A DNA stretch of 64,000 nucleotides from VYFG01 sp965203365 (GTDB lineage: Bacteria > Pseudomonadota > Gammaproteobacteria > Arenicellales > Poriferihabitantaceae). Made by a program: the position numbers and the translations under genes. Shown piece after piece: positions 35,437-44,738 of this stretch. Location: the NCBI GenBank assembly GCA_965203365.1, contig OZ241878.1:1116001-1180000 (forward strand), written 5' to 3'. The notes below the pieces were generated by a model, which had not been told where the DNA came from, made no database searches, and worked only from the letters and a program-made list of their open reading frames with translations. The number at the start of each line of letters is the position of its first letter. The stretch's first letter is position 1.

Positions 35437-35698
35437 ACCGCAGGGTTTGGTCGGGTTTCAGGTCGCAATTCGACCCGGAGGTGTCGTTCATCGCGGTCGC
35501 GAGATCTCCCGTGTTGGCAATCTGTTTACTATCGCTGAATATCGAATGAATTGCAATATCCCAGTCGAAACAGGCGTCACCCTCTCAAACTCCACAGGCT
35601 TTATCACATATATTCGGCTACAATTCCTTTCTCGCATTGCCTTGATTGAAATTGCACCCGTGGCCAGTATCGAACAAAATTCTCTGCAGGAAGGTCCA

Positions 35699-37939
35699 TT
35701 GACCGAGAACAGTCCATCCAGTCTCGGGTGCTCAAGGATTGGTCAGCCTGCGCGAAATCGCAACCCCTCCCATCATCTCGACACTGCCAAGGCACCTACC
35801 CACGTCCAGTCGACTGACCTCGACAATCCCCTTCTCTATTTGAATCGTGAGCTGACTTGGTTGCAGTTCAATCGACGGGTGTTACATGAAGGGCTTGACA
35901 CCAGAACACCACTTCTTGAACGACTCAAGTTCTTTGCGATCTTTGCTGCTAACCTGGACGAATTCTTCATGAAGCGGATTGGCGGTCTCAAACTGCAAGT
36001 CGCGACCGGTGTGAGCGAACTGACGGTCGATGGTCGGACGCCACAAGACCAACTCGACAAGTGTTGGGAACTGGTCCGCCATATCGAAACCATCCGGGAC
36101 CGGGAACTGCCCCGGTTGTTCCAGGAACTCATGACATATGACATCCAAATCCGCAATTATCTCGACTTGGAGCCTCAGGAAAAGGAACAGGTGCGCAACC
36201 ATTACCTGAATAATATCTTTCCCTTGATTACCCCTCAGGTGGTGGATCCGGCGCATCCATTTCCTTTCATTTCCAATCTGTCCCTGAACATTCTGGTCAC
36301 CCTGCAAGACAACTCCACTCGAGGCGGTAGTGATAAAGACCTCGGTCTGGCCCGGGTCAAGGTGCCCGTCGGGGTCGGTGTGCCGAGATTCCTTCAGATC
36401 TCGGATCAATATCACTATGTCCCGCTGGAGCAGATTATCGCCCACAACCTGGATATCCTTTTTCCGGAAATCACGGTCATTGCCCATGACTTCTTTTTTG
36501 TTGCCCGAAATGCGGCCACTGAACGGGCTGAATCGGGGGCCAATGATCTGCTGGAACTGATTGAATCCGAACTTCGGGACCGACGCATTGCCCCCATCGT
36601 CCGAGTCGTGGTCAACGAAGGCATGAACGAAGTCCGTAAAGGTCTGCTGGCAGCCGAACTGGGGCTGAACACCAAAACGGATGTCTTCGAGACTTCCACC
36701 CTGATGGCGCAGCGCAACCTGTTCGAGCTCGTATCCCTACCCTTGCCGGAGCTTCATGACCCGGCACACCACCCCGCGATTCACTACCGTCTGCAGGACA
36801 CTCAGCGCAGTATCTTCTACAGCATCCGCGACGCCGAAACCTTGCTGCTGCAACACCCCTATGAATCCTTCACCCAAACCGTCGTGCGCTTTCTCAAGGA
36901 AGCCTCGCGGGATCTCAAGGTACGGGCCATCAAGATGACGCTATATCGCACGGACGAGGAAACGCGGATTGTGGATCTGCTGATTGATGCGGCACAAAAT
37001 GGCAAGCAGGTGGCGGTGGTCGTGGAACTCAAGGCAAAGTTCGACGAGGCCGCCAACATCCGTTGGTCAGAGCGTATGGAGCAAGCCGGGATTCATGTGA
37101 CCTATGGGGTCGTGGGCCTGAAAACCCACAGCAAGGTCATCCTGGTCGTGCGACAGGATTTTTCCGGCCTGCGCCGATATGTTCACATCGGAACCGGGAA
37201 CTACCATGGGGGGACTGCCCGCACCTACACCGATGTCGGCATCCTGACCTGCGAGGAGGATATCGGTCACGATGTCACCGAATTTTTCAACTACCTGACG
37301 ACCGGTTATACCCCACGACGCCTCTACCGCCGGATACTCCCCTCGCCCAAGCATCTGAAAAAAGCGCTCTTGGCCAAAATCGATCGGGAAATCCAGCTCC
37401 ACAGCAAGGAGACACCGGGGCTCATCCAGATGAAAACCAATGCGCTTGAGGACCATGACATCGTCAGGTCGCTGTATCGGGCATCCGGTGCCGGCGTGCG
37501 GGTTGAACTGATCGTACGCGATACCTGTCGTCTTCGCCCTGGCCTACCGGGCATCTCGGACAACATCAGTGTGATCAGCATCGTGGGGCGTTTTCTGGAG
37601 CACAGTCGAATATTCTATTTTCGCAATGGGGGCGAGGAAGAATACCTGATTGGTTCGGCAGACTTGATGAGCCGCAACCTGGAAAGTCGTGTCGAGATGG
37701 TGACGAGCGTTATCAAGAAGCCGCTGAAAAAAGAACTCCGCCTGATTCTGGACACACTGCTGGATGACCAGCGGAATGCCTGGGATATGCAGCCGGATGG
37801 CACTTATGTCCAGCGCCACCCGGAAACGCAGAATGAGGTCGGCTGCCAGATGAAGCAGGCACAATATGCCCATGACCGTCTGACCAGTAAACGACATCGC
37901 AAGTTGATGCGAGGAGTCGGGCTGCGCAAACGCAATTGA
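35699..37939 (+). CDS. ppk1: Polyphosphate kinase 1
   Basis: This enzyme (746 residues from the chosen start) reversibly makes inorganic polyphosphate from ATP. The N domain starts LLYLNRELTWLQFNRRVLHE and contains FFAIFAANLDEFFMKRIGGL. The catalytic region has KTHSKVILVVRQD with the autophosphorylated His near residue 476, the HIGTGNYHGGTARTYTDVG block, and EHSRIFYFRNGGEEEYLIGS. The frame is open back to 35345, but TTG at 35699 is preceded by AGGAAGG and yields a family-sized protein, so I prefer it. No ppx follows. Confidence 0.95.
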   Translation: MTENSPSSLGCSRIGQPARNRNPSHHLDTAKAPTHVQSTDLDNPLLYLNRELTWLQFNRRVLHEGLDTRTPLLERLKFFAIFAANLDEFFMKRIGGLKLQVATGVSELTVDGRTPQDQLDKCWELVRHIETIRDRELPRLFQELMTYDIQIRNYLDLEPQEKEQVRNHYLNNIFPLITPQVVDPAHPFPFISNLSLNILVTLQDNSTRGGSDKDLGLARVKVPVGVGVPRFLQISDQYHYVPLEQIIAHNLDILFPEITVIAHDFFFVARNAATERAESGANDLLELIESELRDRRIAPIVRVVVNEGMNEVRKGLLAAELGLNTKTDVFETSTLMAQRNLFELVSLPLPELHDPAHHPAIHYRLQDTQRSIFYSIRDAETLLLQHPYESFTQTVVRFLKEASRDLKVRAIKMTLYRTDEETRIVDLLIDAAQNGKQVAVVVELKAKFDEAANIRWSERMEQAGIHVTYGVVGLKTHSKVILVVRQDFSGLRRYVHIGTGNYHGGTARTYTDVGILTCEEDIGHDVTEFFNYLTTGYTPRRLYRRILPSPKHLKKALLAKIDREIQLHSKETPGLIQMKTNALEDHDIVRSLYRASGAGVRVELIVRDTCRLRPGLPGISDNISVISIVGRFLEHSRIFYFRNGGEEEYLIGSADLMSRNLESRVEMVTSVIKKPLKKELRLILDTLLDDQRNAWDMQPDGTYVQRHPETQNEVGCQMKQAQYAHDRLTSKRHRKLMRGVGLRKRN

Positions 37940-38096
37940 TCGACCCCGGCAGACAATCCAAAGCTGGGGCATCAGCGGTGAGTTGGGCGGGTCGGACATG
38001 TGCGCTCATATCTGCCAAAATAAAGGGGGGATCAAGACTTTCCGATACCGAATCTCCGTGAGCACCCGATCATTCGAGCATCAGGAGTAATATGCA

Positions 38097-39104
38097 TTAG
38101 GTACAGAGAGCTGTCTTGGCATGATCACGAATAAACTGAGCGTGTAGTGACTGTTTTGGCCATATATCGTTACGGTTCGCCAAGGAAACGACCACCGTGC
38201 CGCCACAACACAAATTCCCAGTGCGCCCCCTCGCAAAAACGCGGGATAGGTGAGTTGGCGAAACGGCTGGCAGCCTCTCCGAGCAGTGCTCGGAAAGCTG
38301 TGTGCAGATGATTCGAGTATTGGAGAATTTTGATCGAAGCAACCTGACTGTACCTGGATTTGGCGTGGTGTAACGCCCACGTCCGATTGAAAACACAACA
38401 AGCTCAGGAGAAACTGCCCCAAGTAGGGTATCGTCAAATTTATGAGGAACCATGTTGCCTGGAAGCGCCCCATGATGGGGATAGATAAGAATCGGTGCCT
38501 GAAGATTGGTAGAACTAGCCATCAAATCTCTGAAGCCGACACCATCCAGGTCGCCGGGTAGCAAGGCGAACCTTGAGCCATGGACAGAAATGGAGATAAC
38601 CGCACTGATTGAGTTGGAAGTTATCCTGGAACCAGACCGGTCTGTGCTACCAGCGCCCTTTGCGGCCAAATATCGGCTGGGCGCGAGAACTTCGATCTGT
38701 ATACTTCCGGGGAGGCACTCTTTGTGCCCGGAAACCAGGCCGATTTCTAACTTGATTGATCCTGATTGACAGGATTCATTCAGTTCGTAGAGAAGATCAT
38801 CCCATAACCTGGTCTGTTTGGAACCGTCGGAATTGAGGATTACTCTTCCAATGGAGACTTCGCGTGTTGCGAGTATGCCGATGAGTCCGCCGATGTGGTC
38901 TGCATCGGCATGTGATATGTAGATGGACTGAATATGGGTAATCCCTTGTTCAAAAAGGAATTCAGAAAGCGCACTCTGCCGTCCGACATCAATGACGACC
39001 ACATTCTCTACTCCGGCGATCAATACCGCAGCGTTTCCGTGTCCGACATCCAGAAAGCACAGATGCCGACGCAATCTCTTGGATGCCTTTATCTTGTCTC
39101 CCAT
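38097..39104 (-). CDS. ComEC/Rec2-like metallo-beta-lactamase-fold hydrolase
   Basis: This 335-residue protein starts RRHLCFLDVGHGNAAVLIAG and carries the metal motif ISHADADHIGG (residues 63-73). It continues with LLPGDLDGVGF and PILIYPHHGALPGN, which are the remaining metal-binding and ComEC-type segments. There is no signal peptide or membrane domain, so it is a soluble version of the ComEC MBL domain. ComEC-related hydrolases can degrade DNA or nucleotides. It is the last gene of the four-gene operon, overlapping the receiver-domain gene by 16 bases, and is the best candidate effector. Substrate is unknown. Confidence 0.85.
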   Translation of the reverse strand: MGDKIKASKRLRRHLCFLDVGHGNAAVLIAGVENVVVIDVGRQSALSEFLFEQGITHIQSIYISHADADHIGGLIGILATREVSIGRVILNSDGSKQTRLWDDLLYELNESCQSGSIKLEIGLVSGHKECLPGSIQIEVLAPSRYLAAKGAGSTDRSGSRITSNSISAVISISVHGSRFALLPGDLDGVGFRDLMASSTNLQAPILIYPHHGALPGNMVPHKFDDTLLGAVSPELVVFSIGRGRYTTPNPGTVRLLRSKFSNTRIICTQLSEHCSERLPAVSPTHLSRVFARGRTGNLCCGGTVVVSLANRNDIWPKQSLHAQFIRDHAKTALCT

Positions 39105-39739
39105 GCGTCAAAGAACAATTCATGGTAGTTTTCTGCACCGGTATTCACGAGGGCGTGAAAGCGGCGGTCTGGTTGGATCAGTTTCTGTATCTCCAGTGGT
39201 AGGTTATCTATATCGATCCGCACCTTGCGTTCAACATCCCATGCAGGAACTACGACGTGTATACATTGGTGATCGTTGTCAACATCGTCTATTCGCACCA
39301 ACGTACGCCATGGGCGTCGGGTGGGCCCGAGGTGATTGTCTAGCTCCTTTGCACATTTCTCCCATGCCTGGCGCAGCAGCGATGAATCGGGAGTTCCCAC
39401 GTCGATAAGCCCCGGGATATATCTCAAGCAGTCGCGTCGAATCGGTGCATCTTCGATGGTCGTGCACAGAGCACTGGGAATCTTGGCTTGGAAACACATG
39501 GCGACCAACTGATCCCCGTTACAGTTCGCGTAAGATTTCTTCTTTAGATGGAAGTCGGACAACACGACAGTGTTCTCCTTGATCGAGTGGATGAACTTCT
39601 GAAGATTCTCTAGTGGGCCCTCCACTGGTTCCGGCTTCAGGCCCATGTCCTCAATGGCATATGTGTGGGCCTGACGGGCTTGTGGCTCGTCGTCCACTAT
39701 CAATACTTTTTCAATTGTCCTGTCTAATAGATGGATCAT
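39089..39739 (-). CDS. Response-regulator receiver protein with a novel C-terminal region
   Basis: This 216-residue protein has an N-terminal receiver domain: KVLIVDDEPQARQAH with acidic Asp16-Asp17, and TVVLSDFHLKKKS with phospho-acceptor Asp62 followed by a long conserved-looking helix. The C-terminal 90 residues (from about GPTRRPWRTLVRIDD) do not match a known output domain that I recognise, and there is no helix-turn-helix. The ATG at 39739 gives a family-sized N-terminus, and the frame overlaps the GHKL gene by 29 bases. It probably receives phosphate from the histidine-kinase-like half of that protein. Confidence 0.8.
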   Translation of the reverse strand: MIHLLDRTIEKVLIVDDEPQARQAHTYAIEDMGLKPEPVEGPLENLQKFIHSIKENTVVLSDFHLKKKSYANCNGDQLVAMCFQAKIPSALCTTIEDAPIRRDCLRYIPGLIDVGTPDSSLLRQAWEKCAKELDNHLGPTRRPWRTLVRIDDVDNDHQCIHVVVPAWDVERKVRIDIDNLPLEIQKLIQPDRRFHALVNTGAENYHELFFDAWETR

Positions 39740-41798
39740 GACTACCAAGAATCGGGAGGTGGACAGTGAGGGTAGCACCGCCGAGAGGACCGTGCTCAGA
39801 GGCTTCAACGTAGCCACCAAGATCAGTGGTGGCGTCACGGACGATCGCGAGTCCCAGCCCCGTACCATTCTTACGTGTGGTGCGACCTGGCAACCAAATT
39901 TCGGACTTACCAATTCCACAGATTCCCGGACCGCTGTCGCTAACCGACAGGGACCAATTGCGTCCGGAAATCCGGGTGGAAATTGTAATGGTCCGGTCTT
40001 TTGTGGCGGCATCCTCGAATGCTGCAACGCAATTATTCAGGAGGTTTGTCACAATAGATTCGACTGATGCGGGTCGTCCTCGGAGGAACGGCTCGGCTGA
40101 AGCCAGTGACTTAATGATTCGGATGTCTCGACCTTTCAGGAAGGGTCGATATGTGTTCAGGACATCTTGCAGCAATACATGCAAATTGACCCGCGAGAGC
40201 CGTCGCTTGTCGTGATCAAGCAGTTTCAGCGTGGCAATACTCAATGCGTTGAGACTACCCAAGGCATGTTGAATACCCTCAATCGGATTTCTGAATTGAT
40301 CTGCGTAGATTTTGCTTAAGTGTTTTTTGGCACGGCGATCAATTGCGGCGATGGACTGCGAGATGATCTTGAAGGGACTGGCGCTGGATTCGTGAGCGAA
40401 TGTGGCCGCTGTGATACCGGCGGTGCTAAGCGTTCGATAGAGCTGAACTTCTTTCTGTAGAGTATCTATCTGCCGGTCACGGGATGACTCATAGGTGGAG
40501 AACGCCTTTTGAATGTCCTCCCGAACCGGTCGAGGTATTGCGGCAATCGCTTCTTCCATATGTTTCTTTGCCCTGCTGGAACGTTTAGGAGCTTTCGTAC
40601 GAGCATTTTGACGCCGTCGCTCAGCCTCTTCAAGCCTTCGGTTCGCCATCCAGTCCATGCAATTCTGTGCAAAGGTGCGTAGTTCCATGAAAGGACCATC
40701 TTCGATGAATCCGGATCGATCCGTCTTTTGGACAAGCTGGTTTTCTTTGTCGCATACCACCATACGCCCGATTGACGTGTTGGTTCCAGGACGCTCTTCC
40801 GGGCTTCGCACTCGCTGGAGGTTCATGCTGAGCCAATCGTCATCCAGTCCTCCATATGGTTGCACTTTCAAACCGTTCAGGAAGAAATGCACGCCACCGA
40901 ATTCGGCTAGCCACCGGCGGACCTCCTGTACTGATGTGTGACGGACCGCAAAATTTTCTCCCTTCAGTATGAATGCCCACAAATCGAATGTTGCTGGCGG
41001 AGAACTGTAATATGTTTTGCCGTTGGCTATGTCATCGTGTTCGGCCTGAAACAGGGTTTGTCCTTTCCAGTCCTTGACCTGAGCAAAGGCTTCCCCCGTA
41101 TTCGTCAATGAGGCGTGGAGGTGGTAGTCCGCTTCGTCGAAGTACCGATTGTGAACGAGTTGTTCTAAGTCTTGGAATTCGGGTGCACGAAGTTGTGGCT
41201 GGAATGAAACCAGATTATTGGAGAAGGGGTCGGCAAGAAGAATGAGTTCTCGGGCGAGGCGCTTGATGGAGTTGCGGCCAAAGCACGCATGAAGATGCTT
41301 GATCACCACCCTAGTACCTGACCCGGTATCTTCCTCACAATCGTTGGATTTGATCTCGAGATCGTATTCATTCACAAACCCAACCTGGTCGAACTCCCTC
41401 CAGTCGATAACCAGTTTGTGCAAGCGACCGGGCTGTTCCCTTGACACCGTTGAAAGCGAAGCGACCTGTCCCATCCGTAACGCAGCAAGCCTACCCAGAC
41501 CTTTGCTGCCAGCGGGGACCCGCCCGAACTTGGTTCGGCGGGATGATGTCTTTGATGAATGCCCCAAAACCAACCACCCGTTGGCAATCTCGTCCACGGA
41601 CATGCCATCACCGTTGTCCTCAACAATGATTGAACCGCCTGGCTCATCTACATCCGAAAGCACCACGCGACACTCGGTTGCATCCGCGTCATAGGCGTTC
41701 TTGACGAGTTCCAGAATCCCTTTGTCCAGTGTTGGATTGAGTTCTTCACCGAGTCGTCTAACGATTTCTGTGGAGAATCTAAGATGTGCAGATGTCAT
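39711..41798 (-). CDS. Dual-GHKL ATPase: MutL/MORC-like N-terminus plus histidine-kinase-like C-terminus
   Basis: This 695-residue protein has two ATP-binding GHKL modules. The N-terminal one has the N box ELVKNAYDADATE, the G1 box IVEDNGDGMS and the SKGLGRLAAL lid, as in MutL, MORC and Hsp90 proteins. A basic, probably coiled-coil linker (RRLEEAERRRQNA) follows. The C-terminal part resembles a histidine kinase: AATFAHESSAS supplies a phospho-acceptor His candidate, VTNLLNNCVAAFEDA an N box, VSDSGPGI a G1 box and GTGLGLAIV a G2 box. The ATG at 41798 overlaps the methyltransferase stop as ATGA, so I chose it over the longer frame. It is likely the sensor of the operon. Confidence 0.85.
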   Translation of the reverse strand: MTSAHLRFSTEIVRRLGEELNPTLDKGILELVKNAYDADATECRVVLSDVDEPGGSIIVEDNGDGMSVDEIANGWLVLGHSSKTSSRRTKFGRVPAGSKGLGRLAALRMGQVASLSTVSREQPGRLHKLVIDWREFDQVGFVNEYDLEIKSNDCEEDTGSGTRVVIKHLHACFGRNSIKRLARELILLADPFSNNLVSFQPQLRAPEFQDLEQLVHNRYFDEADYHLHASLTNTGEAFAQVKDWKGQTLFQAEHDDIANGKTYYSSPPATFDLWAFILKGENFAVRHTSVQEVRRWLAEFGGVHFFLNGLKVQPYGGLDDDWLSMNLQRVRSPEERPGTNTSIGRMVVCDKENQLVQKTDRSGFIEDGPFMELRTFAQNCMDWMANRRLEEAERRRQNARTKAPKRSSRAKKHMEEAIAAIPRPVREDIQKAFSTYESSRDRQIDTLQKEVQLYRTLSTAGITAATFAHESSASPFKIISQSIAAIDRRAKKHLSKIYADQFRNPIEGIQHALGSLNALSIATLKLLDHDKRRLSRVNLHVLLQDVLNTYRPFLKGRDIRIIKSLASAEPFLRGRPASVESIVTNLLNNCVAAFEDAATKDRTITISTRISGRNWSLSVSDSGPGICGIGKSEIWLPGRTTRKNGTGLGLAIVRDATTDLGGYVEASEHGPLGGATLTVHLPILGSHDPSIRQDN

Positions 41799-43171
41799 GG
41801 CATGCGCCACCAGGGCATCTCGGCCAATGCCCGCGTGGTCAGATGTCGACAACGCAGCCGTGAGTTTAGCCAGGCGTCGGTCCGCGGCGAACGTAACTGT
41901 TGCACCAATTGTCGGCAGGACTGGATAGTCCCGTCCTTGGGAAGGAGTACAATCAGGTGGTTTTCGATGGCGACCGGATGGTTGCCCTGAAAAAAGGTTG
42001 CAATGGCACGATTGCCAGTATCCGGCCTAGATGTTCGCCGGACAGTGACGAAAGGAGGAGTAAAGAGACGCCCTGCGAATCTACGAGTTTCTCTGATTTC
42101 GTCACACTCGCCCCAGGGTGGGATTGAGCGGGCATGAATGTACGGGACAAGCGGCCCCGTTTCAGGATGACGATGCGGCACAACCGGGCCGACATGAATC
42201 TGGAAGCGTTTGCCAACACCACAAGTCGGGTTTTTTACCACCTTGTGCTCTACACTGATTCCGTTCGGAGATGTGTCTTTCCTAAAATGGAGGAGGTACA
42301 CGTCTACATCAGTCCATTGGTCAAACAACCCTAGGGGGCTTTCGGAAATCAAATGTCCAGATGTCCGTATCATTTCACGCCATGCCGTGTAGCGACTGCC
42401 GGACCGCAGGACATCCGGCAAAATTGTGACTATTCGTGTTCCCTGCGGCACATCGCGGATCACCCGATCCATAAATACCGCAGCATGATTTACACGACCC
42501 TGCGCCCAACAGCAACCGTCAGGGGAAGTCACGTATCCAAAGGGTGGATTCATCACGATGACATCTGTCTTGGGTAGTCTTCTTGATAGGTCCAAAGAGT
42601 CTCCAACTACAATGTTGGGAAATACCCCAGCTAGCGCATCGGGGTCAAGGGGTGGATACACTCGAGACCGTTTAGCGGCCAAGAGTGTCAAACGAATCTT
42701 GGCCAAGCGGACAAAATCAGGGGATATATCGTATCCTCCGATCAGCTTTCCCCATATTTCCAGCGTATCAGAGAAAGTCCGACCCAAAGGCAATCTGGAG
42801 GCGATTGCAAGAAGCAAATCCCCAACCCCGCACGCCGGATCAAAACAGGTCATGTTAGTAGACGCTTTTGGAAATGCCGTGTTCGCTAGTCTGTTCGCCA
42901 GCCTGGCACTGGTGAAAAAAGCGCCCTGTCGCCGCAGATCATCTGGAGCCACTTCCTTACGAAGGATGCGGCCAGGCTCACCGTTTAGGCAGTGTGTGAG
43001 TTTCTCTTGCCACTGTGAACTGTTGACCTGCTCACCCGACCGAGCCAGTTCATGAAGGGAATCCACATATTTCACGAAGATTGGTGGTGTGCGGTGAATG
43101 GTCTTCTGTCGTATGGTATGGGGCACGGACTGCAACCGGTTGGCGGTTAAATTTGGGCGAGCCTCTTGCAA
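41795..43171 (-). CDS. N6-adenine DNA methyltransferase, TaqI-like
   Basis: This 458-residue enzyme has the gamma-class order of motifs: QGAFFTSARLANRL (motif X-like), FDPACGVGDLLLA (motif I, residues 110-122), GGYDISPDFVRLAKIR, and MNPPFGYV (motif IV NPPF, residues 207-214). A C-terminal specificity-like region ends with LIVLLPKDGT and HLTTRALAEMPW, as in TaqI/Eco57I-type enzymes. It would methylate adenine N6 at an unknown site. No ATG start exists; TTG at 43171 is the first possible start. It heads the four-gene operon and no nuclease partner of ordinary R-M type is next to it. Confidence 0.9.
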   Translation of the reverse strand: MQEARPNLTANRLQSVPHTIRQKTIHRTPPIFVKYVDSLHELARSGEQVNSSQWQEKLTHCLNGEPGRILRKEVAPDDLRRQGAFFTSARLANRLANTAFPKASTNMTCFDPACGVGDLLLAIASRLPLGRTFSDTLEIWGKLIGGYDISPDFVRLAKIRLTLLAAKRSRVYPPLDPDALAGVFPNIVVGDSLDLSRRLPKTDVIVMNPPFGYVTSPDGCCWAQGRVNHAAVFMDRVIRDVPQGTRIVTILPDVLRSGSRYTAWREMIRTSGHLISESPLGLFDQWTDVDVYLLHFRKDTSPNGISVEHKVVKNPTCGVGKRFQIHVGPVVPHRHPETGPLVPYIHARSIPPWGECDEIRETRRFAGRLFTPPFVTVRRTSRPDTGNRAIATFFQGNHPVAIENHLIVLLPKDGTIQSCRQLVQQLRSPRTDAWLNSRLRCRHLTTRALAEMPWWRMP

Positions 43172-43644
43172 AACTCCGCATCCGAGCAGATTTTTTTCCT
43201 GAAATAGACAATTTTGTTAGCACGGACCTAATCCTGAAGGCACCCCCTAAGTACATCAATAGTGTCAGTCCAACATATACCCAAGAGACGCACCCTAGCC
43301 TTGTTCGCCACCTTATCAAATATCTGGCCGCGATTTCAAGCCGATCACTGAAGATAGCCCGCAAGGTGCTTTCGTCATCAATGGCTATCTCACAGGCCTT
43401 GATCCTGATCGGACCTGAAGAATGTCCAGCAATTGATCTTTGGTATCCGGGTGGAGACATTGTTCACAGGCACAGAACCCCATCCACTCGACCTCATGTG
43501 CATGGATCTGCTGAGATCACTACCAAGCGAATCTCCGAAGGGCAACCCAGAGGATAATGCCAGAATGGATCTTCTTCAATCCGGCGGCTGATCACCTTGC
43601 AATCTCACCAGATTGTGACGACGCCTGACCCCGTGGTGGCTTGT
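43172..43644. other. Gap between the four-gene operon and ycaR, with uncertain frames
   Basis: A plus-strand frame (43081-43557, 158 codons, with the lysine-rich middle LVRHLIKYLAAISSRSLKI) overlaps the methyltransferase start. A minus-strand frame (43050-43460) overlaps it entirely. Neither has a recognisable family or a good ribosome binding site. The region should contain the promoter of the four-gene operon; I cannot point to it. Confidence 0.35.
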
Positions 43645-43908
43645 TCAGTTCTCAAATTGGAGGCTGTCAATACTCTCATCTTCCAGCATGACCGGAATGC
43701 CATCAATGACCGGATAGACCACACCGCCGCTTTTCGTGATCAGGGCTTCACGCAGTGGCTCGGTGACCCGCTGACCACCGTGGTTCACGACCTTTCCGGT
43801 CTGGATGGCCTGATTCAGGGCATCGAATTTTGCGCCAGAAAGTACCGAAACCGGCTGTTTGGTGATCGGACAAACCAATATTTCGAGCAGCTTTCGGTCG
43901 ATGGTCAT
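43645..43908 (-). CDS. ycaR: YcaR/Trm112-family protein
   Basis: This 87-residue protein begins MTIDRKLLEILVCPITKQPV and ends with the VVYPVIDGIPVMLEDESI block, the Trm112/UPF0434 signature. Only one Cys of the usual zinc-binding set is kept. Family members activate methyltransferases in some organisms, but the bacterial role is unclear. An SD-like GGTGAG precedes the ATG at 43908; a GTG at 43917 that overlaps the upstream gene is the alternative start. It follows the sterol-desaturase-family gene directly. Confidence 0.9.
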   Translation of the reverse strand: MTIDRKLLEILVCPITKQPVSVLSGAKFDALNQAIQTGKVVNHGGQRVTEPLREALITKSGGVVYPVIDGIPVMLEDESIDSLQFEN

Positions 43909-43913
43909 AACAC

Positions 43914-44738
43914 TCACCGCAAGGAAGATTGTCTAAATGGCAACATTAACATTCCTGTCAATGTGCTTGCATCGGCCTGACCAACTGAAGTCATACCAGG
44001 ACCGGTCAGTTTTTCATCGCCCGGGGTCCGATAGGTGCCAAACACTCGATCCCATATCGTCAACACCAATCCGAAATTACAGGCACATTCCGATTGGAGT
44101 GCCCTATGATGAAGTCGGTGTACACTCGGAGTCACCAATAGCCATGCCAGCCATCGGTCGACACCGGGATGAATCCGGACATTGGCATGAATCCACAACA
44201 CCATCAAAAGTACGATCACTTCATATAAGATAACGCCGAGCAGAGGCACGCCCAGCAGGAAAACCACGCCCCCCTTGAATAAAATGGTCAGGATGGTTTC
44301 CACAGGGTGCGTCCGAAAGGTGGTCAGCACATCCAGCACCGGATCCAGGTGGTGAATCCGGTGAAATCTCCAGAGCCAATCCACAGTATGCCAGATTCGG
44401 TGCCACCAGTACGATGCCAAATCCAGCACCAGCCAAGCCATCACAATCTTTGGCCACAGGCCTATCTGCAGGTGGTGCAAAATGCCAGACTGACTGAACA
44501 GTGCGAGTAGTGCGATGGCGGACAGGGTCAACGGGGCGACAGACAGCAAGACCAACTGCACCAGGACATTGAGCAGTTGAATCCCCGTATGACTGGATAT
44601 CCGGCCTTTCCATCCATGGTGGCGGCATGGCAGCAGCCGCTCCAGCCCGGCGATCAAGGTGAAGCCGGCCAGAAAAACTTCCAGCCGGATGATTTCCGAC
44701 ACTTCAAGCCAACCGGCGAACAGATTTCCGGAAACCAT
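43914..44738 (-). CDS. Sterol desaturase/fatty acid hydroxylase-family membrane protein
   Basis: This 274-residue protein has four or more transmembrane helices and the histidine clusters that bind a di-iron centre: HRIWHTVDWLWRFHRIHH, THPVET and TPSVHRLHH. Family members hydroxylate or desaturate lipids using oxygen; the substrate here is unknown. It lies a few bases upstream of ycaR on the same strand. Its ATG is at 44738. Confidence 0.88.
   Translation of the reverse strand: MVSGNLFAGWLEVSEIIRLEVFLAGFTLIAGLERLLPCRHHGWKGRISSHTGIQLLNVLVQLVLLSVAPLTLSAIALLALFSQSGILHHLQIGLWPKIVMAWLVLDLASYWWHRIWHTVDWLWRFHRIHHLDPVLDVLTTFRTHPVETILTILFKGGVVFLLGVPLLGVILYEVIVLLMVLWIHANVRIHPGVDRWLAWLLVTPSVHRLHHRALQSECACNFGLVLTIWDRVFGTYRTPGDEKLTGPGMTSVGQADASTLTGMLMLPFRQSSLR

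Noticed and set aside
43081..43557. 158-codon plus-strand frame between the four-gene operon and ycaR
   Set aside because: It overlaps the start of the methyltransferase gene and shows no conserved motif or ribosome binding site, so I do not list it as a gene, although it is not excluded.
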